A stretch of DNA of 64,000 nucleotides from Rhizobium indicum (GTDB lineage Bacteria; Pseudomonadota; Alphaproteobacteria; Rhizobiales; Rhizobiaceae): assembly GCF_005862305.2 (NCBI RefSeq), contig NZ_CP054025.1, forward strand, positions 62,001 through 126,000, given 5' to 3'. Below, piece after piece: positions 35,721 to 44,328 of the stretch. The position numbers and the translations under genes were made by a program. Under the pieces are notes generated by a model. That model was not told the origin of the DNA and ran no database searches. It worked only from the letters and a program-made list of their open reading frames with translations. Within the stretch, counting starts at the first letter, position 1. Each line of letters begins with the position of its first letter.

Positions 35721-35740
35721 ATTTCAGAAATTTCTGAAAT
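35721..35740. promoter_or_regulatory. Perfect 20-bp palindrome, candidate operator of the cyd-linked regulator
   Basis: ATTTCAGAAATTTCTGAAAT is fully self-complementary. It covers the predicted start site of the nearest minus-strand promoter and ends 22 nt before the regulator ATG. Its symmetry suits a dimeric GbsR/MarR protein, most simply as an autoregulatory operator. Confidence 0.7.
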
Positions 35741-35741
35741 C

Positions 35742-35771
35742 ACTATACTGACTTTCGCGTCTCGCCGGCAA
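35742..35771 (-). promoter_or_regulatory. Sigma-70-type promoter next to the palindrome
   Basis: On the minus strand TTGCCG (35771-35766) and TATAGT (35747-35742) are separated by 18 nt. The predicted start falls in the palindrome at 35721-35740, so a repressor bound there would block initiation. Confidence 0.5.
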
Positions 35772-35823
35772 TCGGCAAGGCAGCCCTGCGTCAATTTGGA
35801 TGTCCGTTCTTGATCGTGGGCTA

Positions 35824-35865
35824 GATATAGCCGGGTGCGACGTGGCTGGATTTGACTTGGGTCAA
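35824..35865 (-). promoter_or_regulatory. FixK/FNR-type box with class-II spaced -10, upstream of the cyd operon
   Basis: The dyad TTGACTTGGGTCAA (35852-35865; TTGAC-N4-GTCAA) resembles the rhizobial anaerobox. On the minus strand exactly 22 nt separate it from TATATC (35829-35824). With a start near 35817 the box centre is at -41.5, the class-II activator position. It would give low-oxygen induction of regulator-cydDCABX. Confidence 0.6.
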
Positions 35866-35892
35866 GTCCACAGCACTTTGCAGCGATGACGC

Positions 35893-35931
35893 AGAAACGC
35901 CCGGCGATGCGCTACGCATGCCGGGCGTTCT
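35893..35931 (-). terminator. Terminator after hupE
   Basis: Stem AGAAACGCCCGGC / GCCGGGCG-TTCT around GATGCGCTACGCAT, which itself can pair. It lies about 60 nt past the hupE stop and upstream of the cyd promoters, insulating them. Confidence 0.65.
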
Positions 35932-35993
35932 GTCGGATTAAGAGGTTAGGGCCTGCAACCGCTGCCGCCCAGGTCTCAGGAATGCGGCCCGGC

Positions 35994-36593
35994 TTAGATC
36001 AAGCCGGTCAGGATGCCGACACCGGCAATCGTCGCAATGCCGCCGGCCGTGCGCGTCACGAAAAGGCCATGACGTTCACCGGCGCGGCAGATGAGATAAC
36101 CAAGGACGAGGCCGGCGACGTGCAACAGTGCGGTCGCGACCATGAAACCGGCGGCATAGGCGGCACCGGCGGCATTTTCCGGCATTTCGGCGCCATGTGC
36201 ATGACCGTGGAAGATGGCGAAGAGGCCGATCATGCCGAGTGCTGCGGCGAGCGGCGCCTTGACATTGAGCGCAACGACGGCGCCGAGGACGACGACGGAA
36301 AGCGCGATGCCAATTTCAACGAAGGGAACATTGATCCCAGCAACGCCGAGCGCACCGCCGAGTGCCATCACCAGAACGAAGGTCGTAGGCACGAGCCAGG
36401 TGGCGCGGCCACCGAGCTGAAATGCGAAAACACCGACCATCACCATGGCGAGGACATGATCGAGGCCAGAGATCGGATGGGCAAAGCCATGGCTGAAGCC
36501 GGCAGCTTCGCCGATGGCGGGATGGGCATAGGCGACGGCTGGAAGCGCTGCGGCAGCCAAGGCAAGCAGACCGCTCTTGAGTGCTGATTTCAT
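35994..36593 (-). CDS. hupE: HupE/UreJ-family membrane protein (probable nickel/cobalt permease)
   Basis: A 199-residue membrane protein with a cleavable signal (MKSALKSGLLALAAAALPAV, then AYA|HP). The family motif HPISGLDHVLAMVMVGVFA is present, and a second histidine motif FAIFHGHAHGAEMP lies near residue 125. Histidines in these motifs are needed for metal transport in HupE. About six spans are predicted. No hydrogenase or urease genes are in the window, so it is likely a general nickel or cobalt uptake protein; cobalt would serve B12 enzymes such as the mutase at 5062. I found no cobalamin riboswitch in its 276-nt upstream region. Confidence 0.87.
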   Translation of the reverse strand: MKSALKSGLLALAAAALPAVAYAHPAIGEAAGFSHGFAHPISGLDHVLAMVMVGVFAFQLGGRATWLVPTTFVLVMALGGALGVAGINVPFVEIGIALSVVVLGAVVALNVKAPLAAALGMIGLFAIFHGHAHGAEMPENAAGAAYAAGFMVATALLHVAGLVLGYLICRAGERHGLFVTRTAGGIATIAGVGILTGLI

Positions 36594-36869
36594 TGCTCAT
36601 TCCTCGTGAGTTTTCGAATATCCTGCGGCCGCCGAACACAGGCATGGTTCCAAGTCGCGTGCATCACGCTAGTTCAAAGAATTCGCGCCGTCAACGAAAA
36701 TGCCATGAAATAACAAGCCAATTCAATTGCTTATCTGATAGGCAGATGCCGCTTTCGATAGCGCCTCCCAGCGCCCCAGCGACTCAAGATCGAACTGGAA
36801 ACGGTCCCCCACAGAGGCTATCAATCGTCCGGCAGAGACGGCGCAGACCGCCGTGATGGAGGAGACGCC

Positions 36870-37901
36870 ATGACGAATACCGAACGGCCGCTGGCGATCA
36901 GCGCGCCCGAGCCGCGCACGCTCGATCTGATTTTCAGCGACAAGGCGCGCGCCGAGTTGCAGGCGAAATATGAGATCGTCGAGGCAGATCCCGAGAATAT
37001 CGCCGGTCTCGGCGACGAAGTCCTCGGCAAGGCGCGTTACATCATCGGCCAACCGCCACTTTCGGCGGAAACGCTGGCCAGAATGCCGGCCTTGCGTTCG
37101 ATCCTCAATGTCGAAAGCAATCTTCTCAACAACATGCCCTATGAGGTGCTCTTTGAGCGCGGCATCCATGTGGTGACCACAGGCCAGGTCTTTGCCGAGC
37201 CGGTCGCCGAAATCGGTCTCGGTTTCGCGCTGGCCTTGGCGCGCGGCATCGTCGATGCGGATGTCGCTTTTCGCCAAGGCAACGAACTCTGGGGAGGGGA
37301 GGGGAATGCAAGTGCGCGGCTGATCGCCGGCTCCGAGATCGGCATCGTCGGCTTCGGCGATCTCGGCAAGGCGCTGCGGAGGCTGCTGTCCGGCTTCAGG
37401 GCCCGGATCAGGGTGTTCGATCCCTGGCTGCCACAATCGATCCTCGAGGAAAACGGCGTCGAGCCGGCGAGCCTCGAGGATGTCCTGACGAAGAGTGATT
37501 TCGTCTTCGTCGTCGCGGCCGTCACCAGCGAGAACAGAAGATTTCTCGGCGCTGGGGCCTTCGCCAGCATGCGCAGGGGCGCGGCCTTCATCCTGCTCAG
37601 CCGCGCCGATGTCGTCGATTTCGATGCGCTGATGGCGGCCGTCTCGTCAGGCCACATCGTCGCGGCCAGCGACGTCTATCCTGAGGAGCCGCTGCCGGCC
37701 GATCATCCGGTGCGGAGCCTGAAAGGCTTCATCCGCTCGGCCCACCGGGCCGGCGCGCTCGACAGCGCCTTCAAGAAGATGGGCTACATGGTGCTCGAAG
37801 ACATGGACCTGATGGATCGCGGCCTGCCGCCGATGCGCTGCAAGCGGGCGGAACGCGAGACGGTCTCCCGCATGCGTTCCAAACCGGTGGCGGTGAATTA
37901 G
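36870..37901 (+). CDS. D-isomer-specific 2-hydroxyacid dehydrogenase family protein
   Basis: A 343-residue NAD(P)-dependent dehydrogenase of the D-2-hydroxyacid/phosphoglycerate dehydrogenase superfamily. The nucleotide loop is GIVGFGDLGKALRR (about residues 158-171). Catalytic residues are visible: Arg in LSRADVVDFDAL, Glu in SDVYPEEPLP and His in SAHRAGALD. The C-terminal tail (KRAERETVSRMRSKPVAVN) is basic. The canonical FGRIG-type loop is changed but functional in form. It stands alone; the substrate is not evident. Confidence 0.85.
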   Translation: MTNTERPLAISAPEPRTLDLIFSDKARAELQAKYEIVEADPENIAGLGDEVLGKARYIIGQPPLSAETLARMPALRSILNVESNLLNNMPYEVLFERGIHVVTTGQVFAEPVAEIGLGFALALARGIVDADVAFRQGNELWGGEGNASARLIAGSEIGIVGFGDLGKALRRLLSGFRARIRVFDPWLPQSILEENGVEPASLEDVLTKSDFVFVVAAVTSENRRFLGAGAFASMRRGAAFILLSRADVVDFDALMAAVSSGHIVAASDVYPEEPLPADHPVRSLKGFIRSAHRAGALDSAFKKMGYMVLEDMDLMDRGLPPMRCKRAERETVSRMRSKPVAVN

Positions 37902-37928
37902 AACAGAATGCCGACGTGACGCGTCGCT

Positions 37929-38924
37929 TTAGGCGGCGCGCTGCTCGGCACCCTGGATCGCCGCAAGCTTCCAATCGGCGCCAGACTTGCGCACGAAGGT
38001 CCAAACCTCGGTGCTTTCGCTCGGACGGCGGTCGTCGCCGGAAACGACGCGGCCGCTGTCGCGTTCAACCATCGCGTCGATCGAGGAATAGCGCATGGCG
38101 AGCGTCGCATATTCCTGGCCGTCTTCGCGCCAGGCCTCGGCAATATCCCCCTGCAGCAGCTTGACGTCCGAGACGCTGTTGCGCACACCGTTGGTGGCGT
38201 TTTCGCCAAGCTCCTCGGCAAGATAGGACATCGCCTCGGGCGTCGTCAGCCGGCGCAAGGTGCCGTAATCCTCGGCGCCGTAAGCGGTCTGCACTTGGGT
38301 CAGCAGTTCCTCGAACTGATCGAGATCGGCTTGCGCCAGCCCGATCTCGTCGCTCGGCCGATTGCCGCGCGACTGCCCGCCGAAACCGCCCCCCGAACCG
38401 ATCGTCGGGATCTGGAACGACGAATTATTCGTGGGCGACATGTTATAGGACCGGCTCTGGCCTCCGACGCCGTAGGAAGGCTGGCGGCGGTTGGCGAAAT
38501 AACGCATGGCGAGCATGACGGCGCCGCCGATCAGCGCGATCTGCAACAGCATGCCGAGCAAGCCGAAGCCGCCGCCGAAACCGTGACCGAGCAGCATGCC
38601 GAGAAGGCCGCCGGCAATCAGGCCGCCGATCATCGAACGGCCGAAACCGCCGAACAAGCCAGGGCGCTGGGCGCCGAGAGGCTGCTGCGCGGTGGCAGGT
38701 GCCGTGGTCTGCGAACGCGGCGTCATCGACCTTTCGATCGGTGCTGTGGCCCCAGGTGCGGTGCTGGTGACCGGCGGAGCCTGGAAGGTGCGCGTGCCGC
38801 GGCTTCCGAAACCGCCGCTGCCGGCGCGGCGCGCTTCTGCATCGTCAAGGGAAGCAAAAACGGTAGCGCTCGTCAGTGCGGCAATGGCCGCGATCTTGGC
38901 AAAACGCGAAACGGCACTCGGCAT
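37929..38924 (-). CDS. Tim44-like domain protein
   Basis: A 331-residue exported or membrane-anchored protein. The N-terminus MPSAVSRFAKIAAIAALTSA looks like a signal sequence. It is followed by a low-complexity Ala/Pro/Thr/Gln region (about 45-95) and one or two Gly/Leu-rich hydrophobic stretches with GLIAGGLLGMLLGHGFGG. The C-terminal ~150 residues form a Tim44-like domain (ADLDQFEELLTQVQTAYGAE ... WTFVRKSGADWKLAAIQGAE), found in bacterial proteins related to mitochondrial Tim44. Function in bacteria is poorly defined. The start was chosen because CAGGAGATCAG lies just upstream. Confidence 0.8.
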   Translation of the reverse strand: MPSAVSRFAKIAAIAALTSATVFASLDDAEARRAGSGGFGSRGTRTFQAPPVTSTAPGATAPIERSMTPRSQTTAPATAQQPLGAQRPGLFGGFGRSMIGGLIAGGLLGMLLGHGFGGGFGLLGMLLQIALIGGAVMLAMRYFANRRQPSYGVGGQSRSYNMSPTNNSSFQIPTIGSGGGFGGQSRGNRPSDEIGLAQADLDQFEELLTQVQTAYGAEDYGTLRRLTTPEAMSYLAEELGENATNGVRNSVSDVKLLQGDIAEAWREDGQEYATLAMRYSSIDAMVERDSGRVVSGDDRRPSESTEVWTFVRKSGADWKLAAIQGAEQRAA

Positions 38925-39008
38925 TCCTGATCTCCTGTCATGCACAATCACGGCATATCGAGAGCTAATATAGGTACTCTTTCCCGAGTGTGAAGCTCTC
39001 CGGATGCG

Positions 39009-39467
39009 TTACTGGCAGACATCGACCCAGTTGGCGCCAGTCAGCTCAGCCAGCCGTCCGGTTTCGATGCGTACGGCCGAGTTGGTCGAGCCGGCGGCCG
39101 GCACGACTTCATCGAAGCGTTTCAGCGAGATATCGCAATAGATGGGCAGCGGCGAGGGCAGGCCGAAGGGGCAGACGCCGCCGATCGGATGGCTGGTGAC
39201 CGCCACGACCTCTTCGGCATCGAGCATGCGCCCCTTGGCTCCAAACGTGTCCTTGAACTTGCGATTGTCGAGCCGCGCCGTGCCGCCGGCTACGACCAGC
39301 ATCATCTGCTCGCCGACGCGCAGGCAAATCGTCTTGGCGATCTGGGCCGGCTCGACGCCATGGGCTTCGGCGGCAAGCGCAACCGTCGAGGAGCTCTCGG
39401 CGGTTTCGATGATTTCGATATCGGGTGCGTGGGCGCTGAGGAAGGCGCGGACAGATTCAAGGCTCAT
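39009..39467 (-). CDS. YbaK/EbsC-family aminoacyl-tRNA deacylase-like protein
   Basis: A 152-residue single-domain protein of the YbaK/ProX editing superfamily, which removes wrongly attached amino acids from tRNA. The conserved region AQIAKTICLRVGEQMMLVVA supplies the key Lys, and HPIGGVCPFGLPSPLPIYCD is the family's GxxP-type substrate loop. The ATG follows a weak ribosome site and ends at TGANWVDVCQ. It is monocistronic. The exact tRNA is not predictable. Confidence 0.85.
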   Translation of the reverse strand: MSLESVRAFLSAHAPDIEIIETAESSSTVALAAEAHGVEPAQIAKTICLRVGEQMMLVVAGGTARLDNRKFKDTFGAKGRMLDAEEVVAVTSHPIGGVCPFGLPSPLPIYCDISLKRFDEVVPAAGSTNSAVRIETGRLAELTGANWVDVCQ

Positions 39468-39657
39468 GACGTGATGCTAGCCCAGGAAATACGCAATTTG
39501 AAGCGTAAAAGACGCCTGCCGAAAACCGCCGCTTGCAAGTCGCGCGGACATCGTCATAATAATTTTGCACACGTGCTCAATTTTGTCATTCGGCCGTTAC
39601 GTTCAACCCCTAGAGCGGGATACGCCACGTTTTCGTGGGGTTTCGGAACGGTCATCA

Positions 39658-39670
39658 TCAGCAGTGCTGA
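39658..39670. promoter_or_regulatory. Inverted repeat TCAGCAGTGCTGA, candidate LacI-type operator
   Basis: A perfect 6-bp inverted repeat around a single G, ending 44 nt before the start codon of the binding-protein gene at 39715. A hairpin-capable CCACGTTTTCGTGG lies 20 nt further upstream (39625-39638). A LacI-family gene is in the same operon, so this may be its operator. Confidence 0.4.
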
Positions 39671-39714
39671 CCCGTCAAGAGGCCTCACACTGCTCTTCTA
39701 GGGAGACGAAGAAG

Positions 39715-41061
39715 ATGACTATTTTGCCGACACTGAAATCCCTTGCCGTCGCAGCCGCCATCCTGGCGTCGACCTCTGCAATTGCACTCGCCAAGGACGT
39801 TCACATCAGCGTCTGGGCCGGCGGCACCGGCCCGAACGACGTCTATCGCCTCGACGCCATCGAGATCGCAGCCCAGCAGCTGCAGCGTGAAGCCGCTCTC
39901 AAGGGCGAAGACCTGAAGATCACCGTCGAGAAGAAGCCTTATTCGGCCTGGGAGGACTTCAAGCAGGCGCTGACCCTTGCCGCCGAAGCCAAGACCGCTC
40001 CGAATATCGTCGTCAGCGGCCATGAAGACATAGCACCCTGGTCGCAGGCCGGGCTGATCGTACCGATCGAGGATTATGTCGATCTCGACTCTTGGCCGCT
40101 CAGCGACATCTATGAAAACCTGTTGCAGATCGCGTCCTATAACGGCACCGTCTACGGTATCCCGCAGGACGCCGAATCCCGTCCGATGTTCTTCTGGAAG
40201 CCTTACATGAAGGCGATCGGCTACAGCGACGCCGATCTGGATGCGCTGCCGCAGAGCGTCCAGGACGGCAAATACACCATGAAGAACCTGCTCGAAGACG
40301 CCAAGAAGATGCAGGACAAGGGCCTCGTCCAGGCCGGCTATGGTTTCTATCCGCGCACCAGCAACGGCCCTGATTACTGGCAGTTCTACACCAGCTTCGG
40401 CGGCACGATGGAAGAGGGCGGCAAGCTCGTTTTCGACAAGGCCGCGATGACCCGTACCTATCAGTTCTTCGCCGATGCCGTGAAGAGCGGTGTTACCAAG
40501 AAGAACCACATCGGCATGCCGGGCGACCAGTGGTGGAAGGAAGTCGCCACCGGCAAGGCCGGCATCTGGGACGGCGGCACCTGGCACTATGCTCGCCTCG
40601 TCAACCAGGAAGGCCTGAAGGACTTCTTCGGCAACGTGATCTTCACGCTGATCCCCGCCGGCGAAGGCGGCAAGGCCAACACGCTGACCCATCCGCTCGT
40701 CTACCTGCTGACCGCAGGTCACGACCAGGAAGACACCGAGATCGCCGCCCAGTTGGTCAAGATCGCCTCCGAGCCACGCATCAACGCGCTGCATGCAGTC
40801 AAATCGGCCCATCTCGGCATCTCCAAGTCGGAATCCACCGTCGAATTCTATTCGGCCGACCGCTGGACCCGCGAAGCCACCGAGCGCCTGCTGCCGCATG
40901 CCAATGCGATGCCGAACAATTCCGATTTCGGCAAATATTGGAACATCATGTGGAAGAACCTTGAAGCATCCTGGACCGGCGCCAAGACCGTAGACGCCGC
41001 GGTCGGTGATGCAGAGAGCGAGCTGAAGAGCACGCTCGGCGACAAGATCGTCATCCGCTAA
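39715..41061 (+). CDS. ABC transporter substrate-binding protein (family 1, CUT1)
   Basis: A 448-residue periplasmic binding protein. Signal peptide MTILPTLKSLAVAAAILAST is cleaved near IALA|KDVHIS. HISVWAGGTGPNDVYRLDAI opens the mature chain, and CUT1-type loops such as APNIVVSGHEDIAPWSQAGL follow. The start follows GGGAGACGAAGAAG; an upstream in-frame extension is not plausible because it lacks a signal. It heads an operon with two permeases, an ATPase, a glycerophosphodiesterase, a LacI regulator and an inositol-phosphatase-family enzyme. The ligand may therefore be a phosphodiester rather than a plain sugar (inference). Confidence 0.88.
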   Translation: MTILPTLKSLAVAAAILASTSAIALAKDVHISVWAGGTGPNDVYRLDAIEIAAQQLQREAALKGEDLKITVEKKPYSAWEDFKQALTLAAEAKTAPNIVVSGHEDIAPWSQAGLIVPIEDYVDLDSWPLSDIYENLLQIASYNGTVYGIPQDAESRPMFFWKPYMKAIGYSDADLDALPQSVQDGKYTMKNLLEDAKKMQDKGLVQAGYGFYPRTSNGPDYWQFYTSFGGTMEEGGKLVFDKAAMTRTYQFFADAVKSGVTKKNHIGMPGDQWWKEVATGKAGIWDGGTWHYARLVNQEGLKDFFGNVIFTLIPAGEGGKANTLTHPLVYLLTAGHDQEDTEIAAQLVKIASEPRINALHAVKSAHLGISKSESTVEFYSADRWTREATERLLPHANAMPNNSDFGKYWNIMWKNLEASWTGAKTVDAAVGDAESELKSTLGDKIVIR

Positions 41062-41076
41062 GGTCGAAGCACTCTT

Positions 41077-41102
41077 CCGGGCGGCGGTAACCCGCTGCCC
41101 GG
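41077..41102 (+). terminator. Intercistronic hairpin after the binding-protein gene
   Basis: CCGGGC-G-GCGG / CCGC-T-GCCCGG with a 4-nt loop and no U tract. It probably stabilises the 3' end of the binding-protein mRNA or partly attenuates transcription into the permease genes. Confidence 0.6.
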
Positions 41103-41126
41103 TCGGTCCGCGATGAGGGGGCTTCC

Positions 41127-42428
41127 ATGAAATCGTCCAGAACGCTCGGACTGGTGATGATCGCGCCTGCGGCGATCATGATCGTTCTTTTCTTCCTGAT
41201 GCCGGTGGTTCTGACGGCGGTCTTCTCGATGACCAACATGACGACGGCGACCGGCATTTCCGGCGGTGTCTACCAGATCGCGCCCAATTCCCTGATCGCG
41301 CTGAAATCGGCGATGCCAGACATCGCTGCCGAGATGGCCGAACCGCGCTACACGATCGACGACGCAGGCCTCAAGGCCGTCGAGGGCCTCGGGCTTGCGC
41401 CGGGGATTGCCGCGGAATTGCGCGCCAAACATACAGGTGAGGTCTTTCCGACACGCCGCGACGTCGAGCGCATGATCAAGGATCTTGCCGAGCGACCTTC
41501 GACACGCGAGGTCAAGCAGATCTCCGAACAGTTCAACCGCTCCGTCCTCAACACCCGTTTCGACAGCAAGGAGCAGCTCTTTTCGGCGCTGGACAGTCTG
41601 GGGTTCAAGCTGACGCCGGAACAGAAGGAAACCGTCGCCAGGGTCACCTATACCGGCTGGACCTGGACGACCGACAATTTCTCACGCATGGCCACCTCAC
41701 CCGACATGGCGCGTGTGCTTTTCAATACCGTGCTCTACGTCGCGCTGGTGCTGATGCTCTTCAATGTCGGTTATGCGCTGTTGCTCGCCATCCTGACCCA
41801 TTACATGCCGCCGACGCCGGCCTCGATCTTTCGCGGCATCTGGCTCCTGCCGCGCATCACGCCCGTCGTCATCTACGTCATGCTGTGGAAGTGGCTCGCC
41901 TGGGACAGCGGATTCATCTCTATCCTGATGGGCAAGTTCGGCTATCCGCCGAAGAACTATCTTCTCGACAACGCCTATAACGCCTGGTTGTTCGTCGTGC
42001 TGATCAACGGCTTCATCGGCGCCTCGATGGGCATGCTGGTGTTCTCCTCGGCGATGAAGGCCATTCCGAAAAGCCAGTTCTATGCGAGCGAGGTCGACGG
42101 CGCCTCCCGCTGGCAGCAGATCCGCTACATCATCCTACCGCAGATGCGCTGGCCGATCCTTTTCGTCACCTGCTATCAGACGCTGTCGCTGCTTGCCTCC
42201 TTCAATGAAATCCTGCTAGCGACCAATGGCGGACCGGGCAATGCGACTGAGGTCTGGGCGCTGTCGGCCTATCACACTGCACTGAGGAATTATGCCGGCA
42301 ATCTGGAATATGGGTTGGGCGCCGCCATGGCATTGGTGCTCGTCGTCATCGGCGTGATGCTGTCGCTCCTCTATCTGCGCGTCTTCAGTTACGGCACGCT
42401 AGTCGCCAAGCCCTTGATCGAGGATTGA
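41127..42428 (+). CDS. ABC transporter permease (CUT1) with large periplasmic insertion
   Basis: A 433-residue permease, about 140 residues longer than its class. TM1 (residues 8-33) is followed by a hydrophilic block at about 36-185 that is rich in charged residues (TRRDVERMIKDLAERPSTRE), then the usual five further spans. The topology recalls the P2 loop of MalF. The docking loop EVDGASRWQQIRYIILPQMR lies near residues 321-340. It is coupled to the next permease (stop at 42428, ATG at 42431). The insertion probably contacts the binding protein. Confidence 0.88.
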   Translation: MKSSRTLGLVMIAPAAIMIVLFFLMPVVLTAVFSMTNMTTATGISGGVYQIAPNSLIALKSAMPDIAAEMAEPRYTIDDAGLKAVEGLGLAPGIAAELRAKHTGEVFPTRRDVERMIKDLAERPSTREVKQISEQFNRSVLNTRFDSKEQLFSALDSLGFKLTPEQKETVARVTYTGWTWTTDNFSRMATSPDMARVLFNTVLYVALVLMLFNVGYALLLAILTHYMPPTPASIFRGIWLLPRITPVVIYVMLWKWLAWDSGFISILMGKFGYPPKNYLLDNAYNAWLFVVLINGFIGASMGMLVFSSAMKAIPKSQFYASEVDGASRWQQIRYIILPQMRWPILFVTCYQTLSLLASFNEILLATNGGPGNATEVWALSAYHTALRNYAGNLEYGLGAAMALVLVVIGVMLSLLYLRVFSYGTLVAKPLIED

Positions 42429-42430
42429 CC

Positions 42431-43273
42431 ATGGCCGAACGATCGCAGCCCTCGGCAAATTACCGCAACTGGCCTGTCATAACGGCGTTGACGATCGTCA
42501 GCCTGCCGCTGCTACTCATGTATCTCTATCTCTTCCTCGACACCGTGACGGTGAAGCAGGCGGACGCGCTGCTGCCTTCGGGCTTGACAATCAATCACTG
42601 GCGCTTCCTGTGGCAGACGACAGAGGGCAAGGCGAACATCTGGCAGGTGACTGTGAATACGCTGCTCTTTGCGGCCTGCACCACCAGCCTCGTACTTATC
42701 GTCTCGTCGATGGCCGGCTATGTTTTGTCACGGCTGAACGTGCCGGCGCGCGGCTTCTTCCTTGCTGGCGTCATGGTGCTACATGCCTTCCCCTCTGTGA
42801 CGCTGATCATCGCAATCTTCATCGTGCTGCAAATGATCGGCCTCTACAATTCGCTGCTCGGCGTCATCCTGGTGAAGGCGGCGATCGACCTGCCGCTCGG
42901 CATCTGGCTGATGAAGGGCTTCTACGACACCGTCCCGTGGGAAATCGAAATGGCCGGCGTCGTCGACGGCGCCTCGCGTTTCCGGGTCTGGCGCAGCCTC
43001 GTGCTGCCGCAGGTCAAGCCCGGCATTATGGCGCTTGGCCTGTTTTCTTTCCTCTCCGGATGGGGCGAGTTCATCCTGCCGCAGGTGCTGGCGCCGGGCA
43101 ACCAAGTGCAGGTGCTTTCGGTCTATCTCGCGGGCTTCCTCGCCGACGACAACAACTATGATTTCAACATGTTCAAAGCGGTCGGCGTCTTCTATCTCGT
43201 TCCGGTGCTGATCGCTTACGCGCTCTTCAACAAATACCTCATGAACATCTACGGCGGCGGGAGCAAAGGCTGA
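42431..43273 (+). CDS. ABC transporter permease (CUT1, MalG-like)
   Basis: A 280-residue inner-membrane permease beginning MAERSQPSANYRNWPVITAL, with six spans and EAA loop EMAGVVDGASRFRVWRSLVL (about 174-193). I prefer the ATG at 42431, spaced correctly from GAGGA, to a TTG two codons upstream. Its stop shares a base with the start of the ATPase gene (TGATG). Confidence 0.9.
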   Translation: MAERSQPSANYRNWPVITALTIVSLPLLLMYLYLFLDTVTVKQADALLPSGLTINHWRFLWQTTEGKANIWQVTVNTLLFAACTTSLVLIVSSMAGYVLSRLNVPARGFFLAGVMVLHAFPSVTLIIAIFIVLQMIGLYNSLLGVILVKAAIDLPLGIWLMKGFYDTVPWEIEMAGVVDGASRFRVWRSLVLPQVKPGIMALGLFSFLSGWGEFILPQVLAPGNQVQVLSVYLAGFLADDNNYDFNMFKAVGVFYLVPVLIAYALFNKYLMNIYGGGSKG

Positions 43274-44328
43274 TGCGCATCCTCCTCGACAATTTTTCGA
43301 AGAGCTTCGGCTCCACCAAGGTCATCGAGAACATGACGCTCGAAGTCGGCAACGGCGAGATGCTGGCGCTGCTCGGCCCTTCCGGCTGCGGCAAGTCGAC
43401 GACGCTGTTTTCTGTCTGCGGCATCCACCGGCCGAGCGGCGGGCGCATCCTCTTCGGCGACCGCGACGTCACCGACCTGCCGAGCCAGGCCCGCAATGTC
43501 GGAGTGGTCTTCCAGTCCTATGCACTCTATCCGCACATGACGGTTACCGAGAACATCGGCTTTCCGCTGAAGGTGAAGGGCATGCCGGCCGCCGAAATCC
43601 GCAAGGAAGTCGACCGCATCGCCGCCCTCGTTCAGATCGGCAACCTGATGGGCCGCAGGCCGGCCGAGCTTTCCGGCGGCCAGCAGCAGCGCGTGGCGCT
43701 GGCCCGCGCGCTGATCCGCAAGCCCGATGTGCTGCTGCTCGACGAGCCGCTCGCCAATCTCGACGCCAAGCTGCGCCTCGAAATGCGCTCGGAAATCCGC
43801 CGCCTGCAGCGCGAGACCGGCATCACCGCCATTCTCGTCACCCACGATCAGGTCGAGGCGATGAGCATGTGCGACCGCATCGCCATCATGAAGGAAGGCG
43901 AGATCGTTCAGATCGCCACGCCTGCCGAAATGTACAATGATCCGAAGACCGCTTTCGTCGCCGGCTTTCTCGGCAATCCGCCGATCACCTTCCTGCGCGG
44001 CGTCGTGGACAAGGGCGCCTTCATCATCCCGCAAAGCGAGATCCGCGTGCCGCTGCCGGATTCTGTCGGCGCCGCCGAGGGCACGAAGCTGATGCTCGGC
44101 GTCCGGCCGGAGCATTTTACGCCGGCAGGCGACATCGCCGTGCCGGGCAAGGTCACCTTTGCTGAAACACAGGGTCGCGAGAACCTCTACGACGTGGCTC
44201 TTGCCGGCGGACCGCTGCTGCGCTCGATCCAGCCGGTGCGCAGCGATATCCATGTGGGCGACGACGTCCGCTGGGCGATCGACAGCCGCGGCATATTCGT
44301 CTTCGACGAAAATGGCAGGAGGCTCTGA
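43273..44328 (+). CDS. ABC transporter ATP-binding protein (MalK/UgpC type)
   Basis: A 351-residue ATPase with Walker [10 protein letters not shown], signature LSGGQQQR, Walker B LLLDEPLANLD, switch histidine in VTHDQVEAM and a C-terminal regulatory domain with GVRPEHFTP. Both ends overlap neighbours as TGATG, so translation is coupled from the permease through to the phosphodiesterase. UgpC-like ATPases power glycerophosphate import in other bacteria, consistent with the neighbours here. Confidence 0.92.
   Translation: MRILLDNFSKSFGSTKVIENMTLEVGNGEMLALLGPSGCGKSTTLFSVCGIHRPSGGRILFGDRDVTDLPSQARNVGVVFQSYALYPHMTVTENIGFPLKVKGMPAAEIRKEVDRIAALVQIGNLMGRRPAELSGGQQQRVALARALIRKPDVLLLDEPLANLDAKLRLEMRSEIRRLQRETGITAILVTHDQVEAMSMCDRIAIMKEGEIVQIATPAEMYNDPKTAFVAGFLGNPPITFLRGVVDKGAFIIPQSEIRVPLPDSVGAAEGTKLMLGVRPEHFTPAGDIAVPGKVTFAETQGRENLYDVALAGGPLLRSIQPVRSDIHVGDDVRWAIDSRGIFVFDENGRRL

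Noticed and set aside
36594..36869. Cobalamin or nickel riboswitch upstream of hupE; GCTTATCTGATAGGC as an operator
   Set aside because: No B12-box-like sequence is present. The imperfect dyad is short and equidistant from two unrelated genes, so it is not assigned.
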